A stretch of 64,000 nt of DNA from Stutzerimonas stutzeri (GCF_024448695.1 NZ_JAMOHY010000005.1:155037-219036); one strand, 5' to 3'; counted from the stretch's first letter, positions 7,964 to 15,242 are shown. Notes: generated by a model not told the origin, from the sequence alone. Numbers and translations are program-made.

Positions 7964-8392
7964 TCAGCAGCGCTCACTGATGAAAACCAATGCGTCATTA
8001 ATTGATGCGAAACTACCCCAGTCCGTGGGGCGATCCCAGGCGCCGCCATCTAGACAGCGGACAATGTATCTAGTACCAGACGGGACTTCACGGGTCTCGA
8101 TGTACGGGCGACACAACCACCGCTCAAGTTCCTCTGAAGATCGCGTACTAATATCTTTATTACCAAAATTTGGTGGAGGAGCCGGATTGATCAGCACTCC
8201 ATCCTCAACTTTCTCTGCGTAAAAGACAGACCCGGACTCTTGAAAGGTAAACCGACTAAGTGGACGGGTAGCTGAGTTTTTGATCTCTACCTGACATTGA
8301 ATTTCGCTTAAGAAATGGTGAGCACGCTCACGCATTATCTCCAGTTCATTCAGATCCAGTTGATCCAGTACAACATCGTCAAAGAAATTCAT
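7964..8392 (-). CDS. Hypothetical protein (142 aa)
   Basis: A soluble 142-residue protein, first gene of a three-gene minus-strand unit with an exported protein and a lipoprotein. The N-terminal 30 residues look like an acidic helix. Hydrophobic signal or membrane segments are absent, unlike its two operon partners. No motif recognised. Confidence 0.5.
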   Translation of the reverse strand: MNFFDDVVLDQLDLNELEIMRERAHHFLSEIQCQVEIKNSATRPLSRFTFQESGSVFYAEKVEDGVLINPAPPPNFGNKDISTRSSEELERWLCRPYIETREVPSGTRYIVRCLDGGAWDRPTDWGSFASINDALVFISERC

Positions 8393-8693
8393 AACCCGCT
8401 CCTGTTAGTCGAATGAATGGAACAAGGCGTTCCGAAGGGCCAGATTTAACTAGCGTCATTCTGAGAAACAGCGGGCATCCGACAGGACATTTCTTTTTAT
8501 TGCCGCTGCCTCCTCATCGCTGCTCAAAGAGGCATTGGTACGCAGGCTTTGCTGCGCGAACTCCACGATTAAATTATGGCAACAGGAGACAAGCCCTGCA
8601 AGTAAAAAAGATGCGCGAGCAATGAGATTTATATATCATAAATAAACAGCCAATATACTTTACATGCATCATACATTTGAACCTGGTATTCCA
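8393..8693. other. Gap between divergent genes, no gene seen
   Basis: Separates the minus-strand three-gene unit from the plus-strand TraX acetylase gene, so it should contain both promoters. The last 80 bases before 8694 are AT-rich. The open frames here are short, lack ribosome binding sites and are not convincing. Confidence 0.4.
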
Positions 8694-9428
8694 ATGAAAA
8701 TTTTCGAACGAGATAACTCAATTGATCTTATAAAGTGGATCGCACTGATCACCATGATTATTGATCACTCCTGGTACATTCTGACGCCTGACTTACAAGA
8801 GCCATTTCGCTGGATGCGGACAATTGGACGCCTTGCATTTCCGCTCTTCTGCCTCGTAATCGCTGCTAATGTTTATCGGCAGCCGATAGGATACTCAGGC
8901 GGATTGAAATATCTCGGCGGTATTCTTCTATTTGCACTTATTAGCCAGCAACCTTATTCGAGATTTTTCGAGGGAGATTATTTAAATATCCTCTTCACCT
9001 TAGGTCTTGGACTTGTTATCACCCAGGCGGTACACCATCGGTCACCATCACTGATCACTGCTGGCGTCACTGCGCTTGCCGTAGCAGCAGTTTACAGACC
9101 AATCCTGAGCTACGGCCTAGCCGGCGTACTCCTGCCTGTCGTTCTTCTTACTGCTCTTCACGCACGCGAGCTTGAAACCCGAGTCGCCACCTGGTCGCTT
9201 GCCGCTCTGATAACAGCTATTGCAAACGCAGGCGCCGGGATCCTGATCATGTCGGATCTGCCGGCCAGGGCACAGGCCGGTATCTGCGCCGCTGCACTGG
9301 CGCCGCTGCTCGGCCTGGCGCTACTGCAAGTCCACGTGCAGTCGATCAGGCCGGTCGGCAGCTGGATGTACCCTCTTTATCCGATTCATATGCTGCTACT
9401 CAGCTCATTATCACTAGCCTGGATCTGA
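8694..9428 (+). CDS. TraX-family acyltransferase (F-type pilin acetylase homologue)
   Basis: About 244 residues. The start of the family pattern is clear: LIKWIALITMIIDHSW, then IGRLAFPLFCLVIA, followed by a string of hydrophobic helices to the end (about eight spans). TraX of F plasmids N-acetylates the pilin TraA in the inner membrane; homologues are common on plasmids and islands and also modify other targets. I use ATG 8694 (MKIFERDN) rather than 8664, because it leads straight into the conserved part. It is not part of the I-type tra operon and its substrate here is unknown, as no pilin gene is in view. Confidence 0.75.
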   Translation: MKIFERDNSIDLIKWIALITMIIDHSWYILTPDLQEPFRWMRTIGRLAFPLFCLVIAANVYRQPIGYSGGLKYLGGILLFALISQQPYSRFFEGDYLNILFTLGLGLVITQAVHHRSPSLITAGVTALAVAAVYRPILSYGLAGVLLPVVLLTALHARELETRVATWSLAALITAIANAGAGILIMSDLPARAQAGICAAALAPLLGLALLQVHVQSIRPVGSWMYPLYPIHMLLLSSLSLAWI

Positions 9429-9620
9429 TGCGGCGAAGCCGCCACACAGGTTCTCAACCCGTCCCCTTCCCTTCTGGGGGCTTCTCGCGCCGTAGGCGCA
9501 TTCAAGCGGAGGCAGAGCCTCTGCGCTTTCTACCTGCTTCTTATGTAAATACATGTAATACATGTAAGTGAAGCGAAACTGCTCTGTAGCCCTAGTACCG
9601 CAAGGCCTCCAGAAATTCAT
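9429..9620. other. Gap left of the origin, with small hairpins
   Basis: Several short GC-rich hairpins directly follow the TraX gene (for example 9430-9434 with 9438-9442) but without a T-run. Nothing coding is convincing. Confidence 0.3.
9550..9566. promoter_or_regulatory. Tandem TACATGTA palindromes, possible operator
   Basis: The perfect 8-bp palindrome TACATGTA occurs twice (9550-9557 and 9559-9566), one base apart, about 55 bp left of the first iteron. Such paired palindromes are typical of dimer-binding operators. The protein that binds is unknown; the AlpA-like regulator or the initiator are the nearest candidates. Confidence 0.35.
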
Positions 9621-9797
9621 CGGCGCAGCTAGTACGAGTCTCGGCGCAGCTAGTACGAATCGTCAAAGCTGATTGGCGCAATTGGTACGAGCCCTGTGGA
9701 TAAGCAAGTGCAGCCCTTTGAAATAAGGGCTTTCCAGTGTATCTGGATCGATTTTTAGGGCTAGCGCAAAGCTAAGCGCTTTCGCAGCTAGTACGAG
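9621..9797 (+). repeat. Iterons: four direct copies of a GCGCAGCTAGTACGAG-type repeat
   Basis: Copies lie at 9621-9638, 9642-9659, 9674-9691 and 9780-9797. The first two agree at 17 of 18 positions, the third and fourth differ by a few bases, and all share the GTACGA core. Spacing of the first two is 21 bp, about two helical turns. The third and fourth are each followed by CCCTGTG and a DnaA box. They lie 0.4-0.6 kb upstream of a TrfA-family initiator gene, so they are very likely its binding sites. Confidence 0.85.
9695..9703 (-). promoter_or_regulatory. DnaA box
   Basis: Read on the minus strand this is TTATCCACA, the high-affinity DnaA consensus, located 3 bp after the third iteron. Confidence 0.75.
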
Positions 9798-9800
9798 CCC

Positions 9801-9809
9801 TGTGAATAA
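9801..9809 (-). promoter_or_regulatory. DnaA box
   Basis: TTATTCACA on the minus strand fits the TTATNCACA consensus. It holds the same position relative to the fourth iteron as the other box does to the third, which argues against chance. Confidence 0.7.
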
Positions 9810-10016
9810 CATCCATTAGGTCATATTTTTTACAAAACCCGACGAATGGTAGCGCTTTATAAAAATCAACAAGTTACGGAAAGAGGCCCTTATTAAAGTT
9901 TTACTCACGCAATTCCGATAATAAAACATTAAGAATTTAAATAATTAAGCACTCATTGACTGTGCTTCTCGGACTAGCAAAATGGACTTAGAACCAGGCA
10001 GTTCCGAGAGATATTC

Positions 10017-10217
10017 ATGAAAAACCAAAAACGACAGCCGCTTTCCACCATCGCAGAAATCTGCGAATACCTGCACATCGGGAAGACAACTTTTTACCGC
10101 CTTTCCGCCACTCCTGGCTTTCCTGAGGCCATTCGCTTTAACCAGCGAGTAGTTCGCTACGATCTTGCAAAAGTGATCGACTTTATCAAGTCAGACACTC
10201 TAAAAGAATCAGCCTGA
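10017..10217 (+). CDS. AlpA-family helix-turn-helix regulator
   Basis: 66 residues. An excisionase/AlpA-type winged helix: LSTIAEICEYLHIGKTTFYR holds the helix-turn-helix and GFPEAIRF with VVRYDLAKVIDFI are the typical AlpA second half (compare FPKPIKLG and W/Y-x-x-x-E-V). Such proteins activate or repress integrase or excision functions and some act as excisionases. It stands between the origin and the initiator gene, 22 bp upstream of the latter, so it may regulate replication, excision or both. A GAGAG stretch before ATG 10017 could be its ribosome binding site. Confidence 0.8.
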   Translation: MKNQKRQPLSTIAEICEYLHIGKTTFYRLSATPGFPEAIRFNQRVVRYDLAKVIDFIKSDTLKESA

Positions 10218-10239
10218 TTTTTTTTGGACGCTATCCGTC

Positions 10240-11190
10240 ATGACTAATCTAGGTGGCGCACACGCTAAAGAGTTGAAGTCGAGCAAGGCCGCTAACTCGG
10301 CCTTCAAAATACTTCAAAGCCATACTGATAGACTGGCCTCGAACAGTGAGCTTTGCAGGGACTTGCTCAAAGAGCTTGAGACTGGGCTATTACCGCCGCT
10401 TCCAGAGATCATCACAGTACCCTCTTTGCCCCAACGAGCTTCAGCGATGCCAACGGCCTGGGTGCGTACGTCGCTATTTGTTAATCAGCCACAAACAAAA
10501 GCCAAATTTCTAATAAACCAAGTTCTAGAAAGCTACGACACTATCAGTATCGAATATACTGGTGAGCAGCTTAATATGTTTGACAATGACGTATATATTG
10601 AAATCATACGTCTAGCTCAAGGTCGTGCACCGGGCGAAAAAATACTATTCAACAGGCACTCCCTTTTACGCGCCCTAGGAATATCTGGAGGGAAGAAGAA
10701 CTATGAGGCCCTGCATAAGTCCCTGCAAAAGCTCAAGGGCAACACTATCAAAATAACAAAATTTAAGACTGGCTACGATGCATTCAGTCTAATCGACCAA
10801 TTATCCTGGGACGAGGAAGTTGGTTGCTGGCGGTTCTCGATAGGCGATATTGTTATTGATATGCTCAGCACTGAGCTTTCTTACATTGACCTTGATATTC
10901 GCCAGAACCTGACAACCCCCTTGTCGAAGTACCTACAGAATTACATGTCGGCCGGGCTGCCGGGTGAACGCGAGGTAAAAGTCGATAATCTGATGAGATT
11001 AAGTGGCACCACTAGCCAGCTTAAAGATTTCCTCGGAAAGGGAAGAGGTCTCACTAAGGCTCTGGATGAATTGAAAGCAGCTGGATTCCTTGTCAGCTAC
11101 GCCATTCATAAAAACAAGAACGGCGAGCATATTGTCAGATGGAACCGCAGTGCTCACCAAAACTCCAAGCGCCACGCAAGCGCTTACTAG
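10240..11190 (+). CDS. TrfA-family plasmid replication initiator
   Basis: 316 residues resembling TrfA of IncP plasmids in the order of its parts: PTAWVRTSLF, then GEQLNMFDNDVYIEIIRLA, a winged-helix section with RHSLLRALGISGGKKNYEAL, LSWDEEVGCWRFSIG and a second winged helix ending near WNRSAH. TrfA binds iterons as a monomer, opens the AT-rich region and recruits helicase. The matching iterons and DnaA boxes lie just upstream. The first 60 residues are variable. The gene ends 4 nt inside the end of the convergent integrase gene. There is no sign of frameshift or decay, so the initiator is probably functional. Confidence 0.85.
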   Translation: MTNLGGAHAKELKSSKAANSAFKILQSHTDRLASNSELCRDLLKELETGLLPPLPEIITVPSLPQRASAMPTAWVRTSLFVNQPQTKAKFLINQVLESYDTISIEYTGEQLNMFDNDVYIEIIRLAQGRAPGEKILFNRHSLLRALGISGGKKNYEALHKSLQKLKGNTIKITKFKTGYDAFSLIDQLSWDEEVGCWRFSIGDIVIDMLSTELSYIDLDIRQNLTTPLSKYLQNYMSAGLPGEREVKVDNLMRLSGTTSQLKDFLGKGRGLTKALDELKAAGFLVSYAIHKNKNGEHIVRWNRSAHQNSKRHASAY

Positions 11191-12512
11191 CCGAGCACTT
11201 TACTAAGAGCCGCTTCGAAACCAGCCATTGCTTTTAGCTTCTCGGGTAAGTAGGCCTCCGGATTATTGCGATAGTGCTGTCCAACCACTCCAGTCTGGCC
11301 GTGAGACTGCAACAGGTCACTCTGACGATCATCTACACCATTACGCTGCATCAACTGCGCGCATGTGCGGCGTAAATCACGAGGCGTAAAGTGTGGAATC
11401 TGTTCACCATCGATTTTCCCATGCTTTGATTCAAGCCAGTCTCGGATTGCGTGAGAGAAGCTGGTAGTGGCGAATGGCTTCTTCCCATAACTTGACCACG
11501 GCCATTCGAAACCTCCTGTGATCGGCTCAATCTGCTCAAGCAGCTCTATAGCCCGGTCAGTCAGGGGCACCAGGTGAACTCGTTCGATCTCCCCTCGCCC
11601 TTTTCTATCGACCACGCGAAGGAGCCGCTTTTCTTTGTCGTAGCTTGACCATGGCTCTCGCGCAACCTGTTCTATCCGCTGCCCTCCTAGAGCGATGACG
11701 AACTGGAATAGACGGCTGATAACTGGACCGATACCGTCGGTTTCGATGATCGTCGACCAGAAATGCTTCAGCTCGCTATCAGAAAGCGCCCGGGTGCCAG
11801 GCTTGCTTGTGCTGGGAACTAGAACAGCGTCGACTGGATTCGAATCAATCGAGTAGTTTTTGCTGCTGGATCGGCCAAGTGAATGCTCAGCGGTCATCCC
11901 ATACTGAAACGCGGCTCGCAGGAACGAACGTACTTTATCGGCCTGCCTCGTCGCGCCTCTGTTCCAGATCGTTTCCAGGACTTGCCGAATATGCTGCGGC
12001 CGAATCTCTGAGGCACGAAGTGACAATACTTGAGGGTGCGCCTCTAGGAGATCGACCTTCAAGATGCGCTCATACTCCCGGACTTGGTCATCGCGTACCT
12101 TGCCCTGCCGGCCCTCGATGTACTCACGAAACAGTTCTTCGAAGGAGCCCTGGACCCGCAGCGCATGGATCTCACGCTCGCGCTCAATCCGTGCTAATTC
12201 AGCCTGATTCTCTAGATCCTGCAGATGTGCTCGCACATCACCATGGTCGACCGCCACCTTTGCTAACTCGCGCGCTCGTTCTCTGATCTCAGGCAGAGTC
12301 AGACCAACACCTCGGGCGTTTAGCTTGCAGACCCCAATCTTGATTAAGCAATCTTTGCCTTCCAAGCGATAGCGATAGAATGCCATCGGTGGTGACTCGC
12401 TCTGGCGTTTGAAAATCAGTGACCCCATGCCTCGACCAGGCAGGCTTTCTGTCAGCTTTCCACCGCCAGGCTTCATTCCCCTGAGTTTTTGTTCGTTAAC
12501 TGTACCGACCAT
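11187..12512 (-). CDS. Tyrosine recombinase (site-specific integrase)
   Basis: 441 residues, P4-like size. An N-terminal arm-binding region leads to a SAM-like core-binding domain (about 124-215) and the catalytic domain (about 240-425). Visible catalytic residues: R279 (GGQRIEQV), R381 in PRDLRRT, H404 (LQSHGQTG) and nucleophile Y414 (GQHYRN). The box I position that is often His is Arg378 here (R-x-x-R), a tolerated variant in this group. The gene starts about 170 bp from the tRNA-Met 3'-end copy and reads away from it, the usual arrangement for an integrase with its att site. Three AGTCCCC repeats sit just upstream of the start. Confidence 0.92.
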   Translation of the reverse strand: MVGTVNEQKLRGMKPGGGKLTESLPGRGMGSLIFKRQSESPPMAFYRYRLEGKDCLIKIGVCKLNARGVGLTLPEIRERARELAKVAVDHGDVRAHLQDLENQAELARIEREREIHALRVQGSFEELFREYIEGRQGKVRDDQVREYERILKVDLLEAHPQVLSLRASEIRPQHIRQVLETIWNRGATRQADKVRSFLRAAFQYGMTAEHSLGRSSSKNYSIDSNPVDAVLVPSTSKPGTRALSDSELKHFWSTIIETDGIGPVISRLFQFVIALGGQRIEQVAREPWSSYDKEKRLLRVVDRKGRGEIERVHLVPLTDRAIELLEQIEPITGGFEWPWSSYGKKPFATTSFSHAIRDWLESKHGKIDGEQIPHFTPRDLRRTCAQLMQRNGVDDRQSDLLQSHGQTGVVGQHYRNNPEAYLPEKLKAMAGFEAALSKVLG

Positions 12513-12519
12513 TTTTGCC

Positions 12520-12548
12520 AGTCCCCAGAAGTCCCCGTTTCAGTCCCC
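12520..12548. repeat. Three AGTCCCC direct repeats, possible integrase arm sites
   Basis: AGTCCCC at 12520-12526, 12530-12536 and 12542-12548, with start-to-start distances of 10 and 12 bp (about one helical turn), between the integrase start and the att core. Phased short repeats in this place are typical of arm-type recombinase or excisionase binding sites and could also autoregulate the integrase promoter. Confidence 0.5.
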
Positions 12549-12679
12549 ACTTTACGCAGGTCTCAACGGTACTAACTGAAACCATACGGCACAAGAAAAA
12601 CCTCTTTAGCCAGCAAATACAGTGCACAAGCAATCCGAACGGAACCATCAGATTCTATGAGGAACTACTAACCACCTCC

Positions 12680-12724
12680 CTCATAATCCTTTGGTCCACG
12701 GTTCGAGTCCGTGTGGGCCCACCA
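12680..12724 (+). repeat. att site copy 1: 3' half of elongator tRNA-Met(CAT)
   Basis: It contains anticodon loop CTCATAA, the 3' anticodon stem strand, variable loop, T arm (CACGG, TTCGAGT, CCGTG), acceptor 3' strand TGGGCCC, discriminator A and CCA. The bases before it do not pair with the anticodon stem and no D arm or acceptor 5' strand is present, so this is a partial tRNA, not a gene. It matches 16229-16273 at 44 of 45 positions. Inferred to be a recombination core left by integration. Confidence 0.9.
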
Positions 12725-12740
12725 TATGAAACAAAGAGTT

Positions 12741-12762
12741 AGGCCAGCCCGTGCGCTGGCCT
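12741..12762 (+). terminator. Rho-independent terminator after att copy 1
   Basis: An 8-bp stem (12741-12748 with 12755-12762) followed by a long T-rich run, 17 bp after the CCA of the partial tRNA. It looks like a tRNA gene terminator. Confidence 0.8.
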
Positions 12763-12791
12763 TTTTCTTTTCTGGCTTCGAAAAAATATTT

Positions 12792-12812
12792 TTGGTCACC
12801 GTATTGGTCACC
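12792..12812. repeat. Two TTGGTCACC direct repeats near att copy 1
   Basis: TTGGTCACC at 12792-12800 and 12804-12812, 12 bp apart, about 70 bp inside the island. A possible arm-type site of the recombinase that once inserted the island, or a trace of a lost integrase region. Confidence 0.35.
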
Positions 12813-13241
12813 ACTTCAAAAAGCTTGGCGCTCTCCCTCTGCCAACAGGGACATGCCCAGTACAGGGAAACTCGCCCCCCCCTCGCTCATGAGCCGCACC
12901 GCATTGAGAGGTGGACTGAGCAGCCAGCAAGCCGCCCCGCACTTTCGTGGCTTGGATACCGCCATCGAAAAAGCCGGCTTCTCAGGGCCGCGCAAACCAG
13001 AGCCAAGCCGAGAGGTGCTTGGCCGCTCTGAGTTGCTGGCAAAAAAGCGCTCAACGTATAACGCAGGGCCAACGGCTGTAGATCACTCCCCCAGCAACCG
13101 TGCGCTGCGACACCACAATGAGCCGATTAGCCGGGCTATTCGGCTCACGAAACGAGCCGAATACAGCCGTTAAATATCATCGTGCCATCACGCCAGATTT
13201 CGGTACTATCCGGTTAACTACGGATTACCGAAGGTCAGGAA
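12813..13241. other. Non-coding stretch with a 10-bp hairpin
   Basis: No convincing gene. A perfect inverted repeat (13137-13146 with 13154-13163, loop of 7) containing TTCGGCTC lies about 80 bp before the NERD gene and could be a regulatory or attenuator structure. An open frame across 12751-13173 has no recognisable content and may be eroded sequence. Confidence 0.35.
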
Positions 13242-14039
13242 ATGGACTTCACCCCGATCATCGCCCAAGTCTGGGGCATGCTGGCTTGGTTTATCCCAGG
13301 CGTATTGCTGATCGGCCTGCTCAAGTCGCCTTGGGCCAAGGGTCATATTGGCGAACTCCTGGTACGGCTGTTTGCCCATTGGCAGCTGGATAAGCAGACC
13401 TACCGCCGCCTGCACAACGTCACCCTGAACACCCCAGACGGCACCACGCAGATCGACCACGTACTCCTCTCGCCCTACGGCCTCTTCGTGCTGGAAACGA
13501 AGAACATGAGCGGCTGGATTTTCGGCAGCGAGAAGCAGGCGCAGTGGACGCAGAAGCTTTACAAGCGCACGTTCAAATTCCAGAACCCGCTACGCCAGAA
13601 CTACAAGCATCTCAAAGCACTGGAAGCCACCCTTGGCGTTAATCCCGAGCACCTGCACTCGGTCATCACCTTCGTCGGCGGCAGCACCTTCAAAACCGAA
13701 GTACCGGCCAACGTCACCCAGGGCATCGGCTTTATCCGCTATATCAAGTCATTCCAGCAGCAGGTATTCAGCGAGTCTGAAGTCGACTCCATGCTGCAAG
13801 CCCTGCAAACCGGCCGCCGCGCGCCGACGCTCGCCACCCACCGCGAGCATGTGCAAAACCTCAAACGCCGGAGTGATCCGACTGCTGAGCGGCAGTGCCC
13901 TAAATGCGGCAGCGCTCTGCGGATCCGTACCGTGAAATCGGGAGCGAAAACTGGGCAGCAGTTTTGGGGATGCTCGGGGTTTCCTAAGTGCAGAACCATG
14001 CATAGCCTTTGGGGTGCTGAAGAGAACAGGAAATCGTAA
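13242..14039 (+). CDS. NERD-domain protein with topoisomerase-type zinc finger
   Basis: 265 residues. An N-terminal membrane segment (about 8-27) leads to the nuclease-related domain (about 33-150) with GHIGELL, the core IDHVLLSPYGLFVLETKN (D72, E85, K87 as likely catalytic residues, restriction-endonuclease fold), and a C-terminal C4 zinc finger like that of topoisomerase I (C219, C222, C244, C250). Proteins of this build are thought to act on DNA at the membrane; the substrate is unknown, and a role in defence is possible given the neighbours. An AAGG/AGGA site precedes ATG 13242. GC is near the chromosomal value, unlike the next two genes. Confidence 0.8.
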   Translation: MDFTPIIAQVWGMLAWFIPGVLLIGLLKSPWAKGHIGELLVRLFAHWQLDKQTYRRLHNVTLNTPDGTTQIDHVLLSPYGLFVLETKNMSGWIFGSEKQAQWTQKLYKRTFKFQNPLRQNYKHLKALEATLGVNPEHLHSVITFVGGSTFKTEVPANVTQGIGFIRYIKSFQQQVFSESEVDSMLQALQTGRRAPTLATHREHVQNLKRRSDPTAERQCPKCGSALRIRTVKSGAKTGQQFWGCSGFPKCRTMHSLWGAEENRKS

Positions 14040-14178
14040 CCTGCACTTATCACTACCCAGAATAGAGAAACAAGAGCCCCATGCAATAGCAGCACTATTG
14101 AGCATAGCGAACAATAAATTAAAAAAGCCATAAGCAACGTCATAAAAACACAACCCGTAAAATCAAAAGGGACAAATA

Positions 14179-15240
14179 ATGAGCGACGTCGAAAACCAAA
14201 TAATCGAACTCAAGAAGACTGTCGCTTATGACAGCAAAGATTACACAATTGAAATCCTGGTAAAAAAATACATCGACGGGATTGATGAAAATCAGAACGA
14301 GATATATGTGCCAGATTACCAAAGAGAATTCGTTTGGGATGACGCACGGCAATCTCGACTAATCGAGTCAATCGTATTAGGCCTACCGATCCCGCCAATT
14401 TTCGTTGCGGAAAATAAAGACGGACGCCTTGAAATAGTAGACGGATCACAGAGAGTTAGAACCTTAAGTGCGTTCCTTAGTGACAACCTTAAACTAGAGG
14501 GCCTTGATAAGGTCACTATGCTAAACGGCATGACCTTTAAAGACCTCGACGTATCCAGAAAGAGAAAATTCAACAACACAACATTCACAGTTATCGTACT
14601 TTCCGAGAGCGCTACAGACGAGGTAAAGAACGATCTTTTTGAGCGAATTAACAAAGGAAGTGATATTTTGCGCGGAATGGAGACGCGCAAAGGAATTTAT
14701 AGAGGCGCCTTTACTGACTTTATATATCAGGAGTGCGCAACTCACCCCGAGTTCAGGCAGTCAATCAAACTGTCGAAAACCGTTAGAAAACGACAAGAAT
14801 ATGAAGAACTGGTACTCCGATTCTTTGCATTAGTAGATACTTACCCAAAGTATTCTGAATTTTCTCGCAGCGTAAGTAAAGCTTTAGATAAGTACATGGC
14901 TGAGAAGCGAGACAGCTTTAGCGATGAAGAAAAATCAGAAAAACTTAAAAGCTTCAACGCCATGGTTGATTTTGTAATCAATAACTTTGAACATGGATTC
15001 CTCAAAGGAGCAGGAAAAGACGCTTCACGAATCTTCTTTGAAGCGATTTCGGTAGGCTGCCATCTTGCACTGCAAGAATCCCCACAACTAACTCTTAGAA
15101 AGAAAATCGATGTGCAATACTGGTTGCGGGAACGCGAATTTAACAGATCAGTCAATGGCGACTACAGAACACACTCTGCCGAAAATCTACAAACGAGAAT
15201 CCACTACGTCAAAGATCATGTACTTTCTCTGCAGGCCTGA
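14179..15240 (+). CDS. DUF262 (ParB/Srx-fold) protein of a candidate defence pair
   Basis: 353 residues. The N-terminal DUF262 domain has its hallmark motifs: VPDYQREFVW (44-53), IVDGSQR (86-92) and FERINKG (154-160). This fold uses the DGQQR-type motif for nucleotide binding or hydrolysis and is found in GmrSD-type and other anti-phage proteins. The C-terminal half is helical and lacks the DUF1524 HNH nuclease of GmrD. The stop is 2 bp before the HEPN gene, so both are one operon. Base composition is much more AT-rich than the flanks, a sign of transfer. It probably acts as sensor or regulator of the HEPN partner. Confidence 0.85.
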   Translation: MSDVENQIIELKKTVAYDSKDYTIEILVKKYIDGIDENQNEIYVPDYQREFVWDDARQSRLIESIVLGLPIPPIFVAENKDGRLEIVDGSQRVRTLSAFLSDNLKLEGLDKVTMLNGMTFKDLDVSRKRKFNNTTFTVIVLSESATDEVKNDLFERINKGSDILRGMETRKGIYRGAFTDFIYQECATHPEFRQSIKLSKTVRKRQEYEELVLRFFALVDTYPKYSEFSRSVSKALDKYMAEKRDSFSDEEKSEKLKSFNAMVDFVINNFEHGFLKGAGKDASRIFFEAISVGCHLALQESPQLTLRKKIDVQYWLREREFNRSVNGDYRTHSAENLQTRIHYVKDHVLSLQA

Positions 15241-15242
15241 CC

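Larger units (their letters stand above)
9621..9960. other. Putative plasmid-type replication origin (oriV)
   Basis: It combines what a theta-replicating iteron plasmid needs: four direct iterons, two perfect DnaA boxes (9695-9703 and 9801-9809, both TTATNCACA type on the minus strand), a hairpin (9712-9718 with 9725-9731), and then about 150 bp of strongly AT-rich sequence suitable for strand opening, next to a replication initiator gene. Whether it is active in the integrated state is not visible from sequence. Confidence 0.8.
1..12724. mobile_element. Integrated plasmid-like conjugative element, right part (left end outside window)
   Basis: Seen: a tyrosine recombinase gene beside a 45-bp copy of a tRNA-Met 3' end, I-type transfer genes (DotA/TraY, TraX), an MvaT-family protein, an iteron origin with a TrfA-family initiator, and many genes of unknown function with lower GC than the chromosome to the right. 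Known: recombinases beside tRNA 3' ends mark integrative elements; TrfA-type initiators with iterons are plasmid replication modules. Inferred: this is an integrative conjugative element of plasmid ancestry, or a plasmid that inserted. No relaxase, coupling protein or secretion ATPase is in the window, so the rest of the transfer region and attL should lie to the left. Confidence 0.85.

Noticed and set aside
8413..8625. A 70-codon plus-strand frame between the lipoprotein unit and the TraX gene
   Set aside because: No ribosome binding site and no family match; the place is expected to be the divergent promoter region.
12680..12724. Complete tRNA-Met gene at either att copy
   Set aside because: The bases upstream do not form the anticodon stem, D arm or acceptor 5' strand at 12680 or 16229, so both are partial 3' ends.
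12751..13173. A 140-codon frame in the island, right of att copy 1
   Set aside because: No ribosome binding site, no family resemblance, low-complexity basic composition; it also reads through the terminator region.
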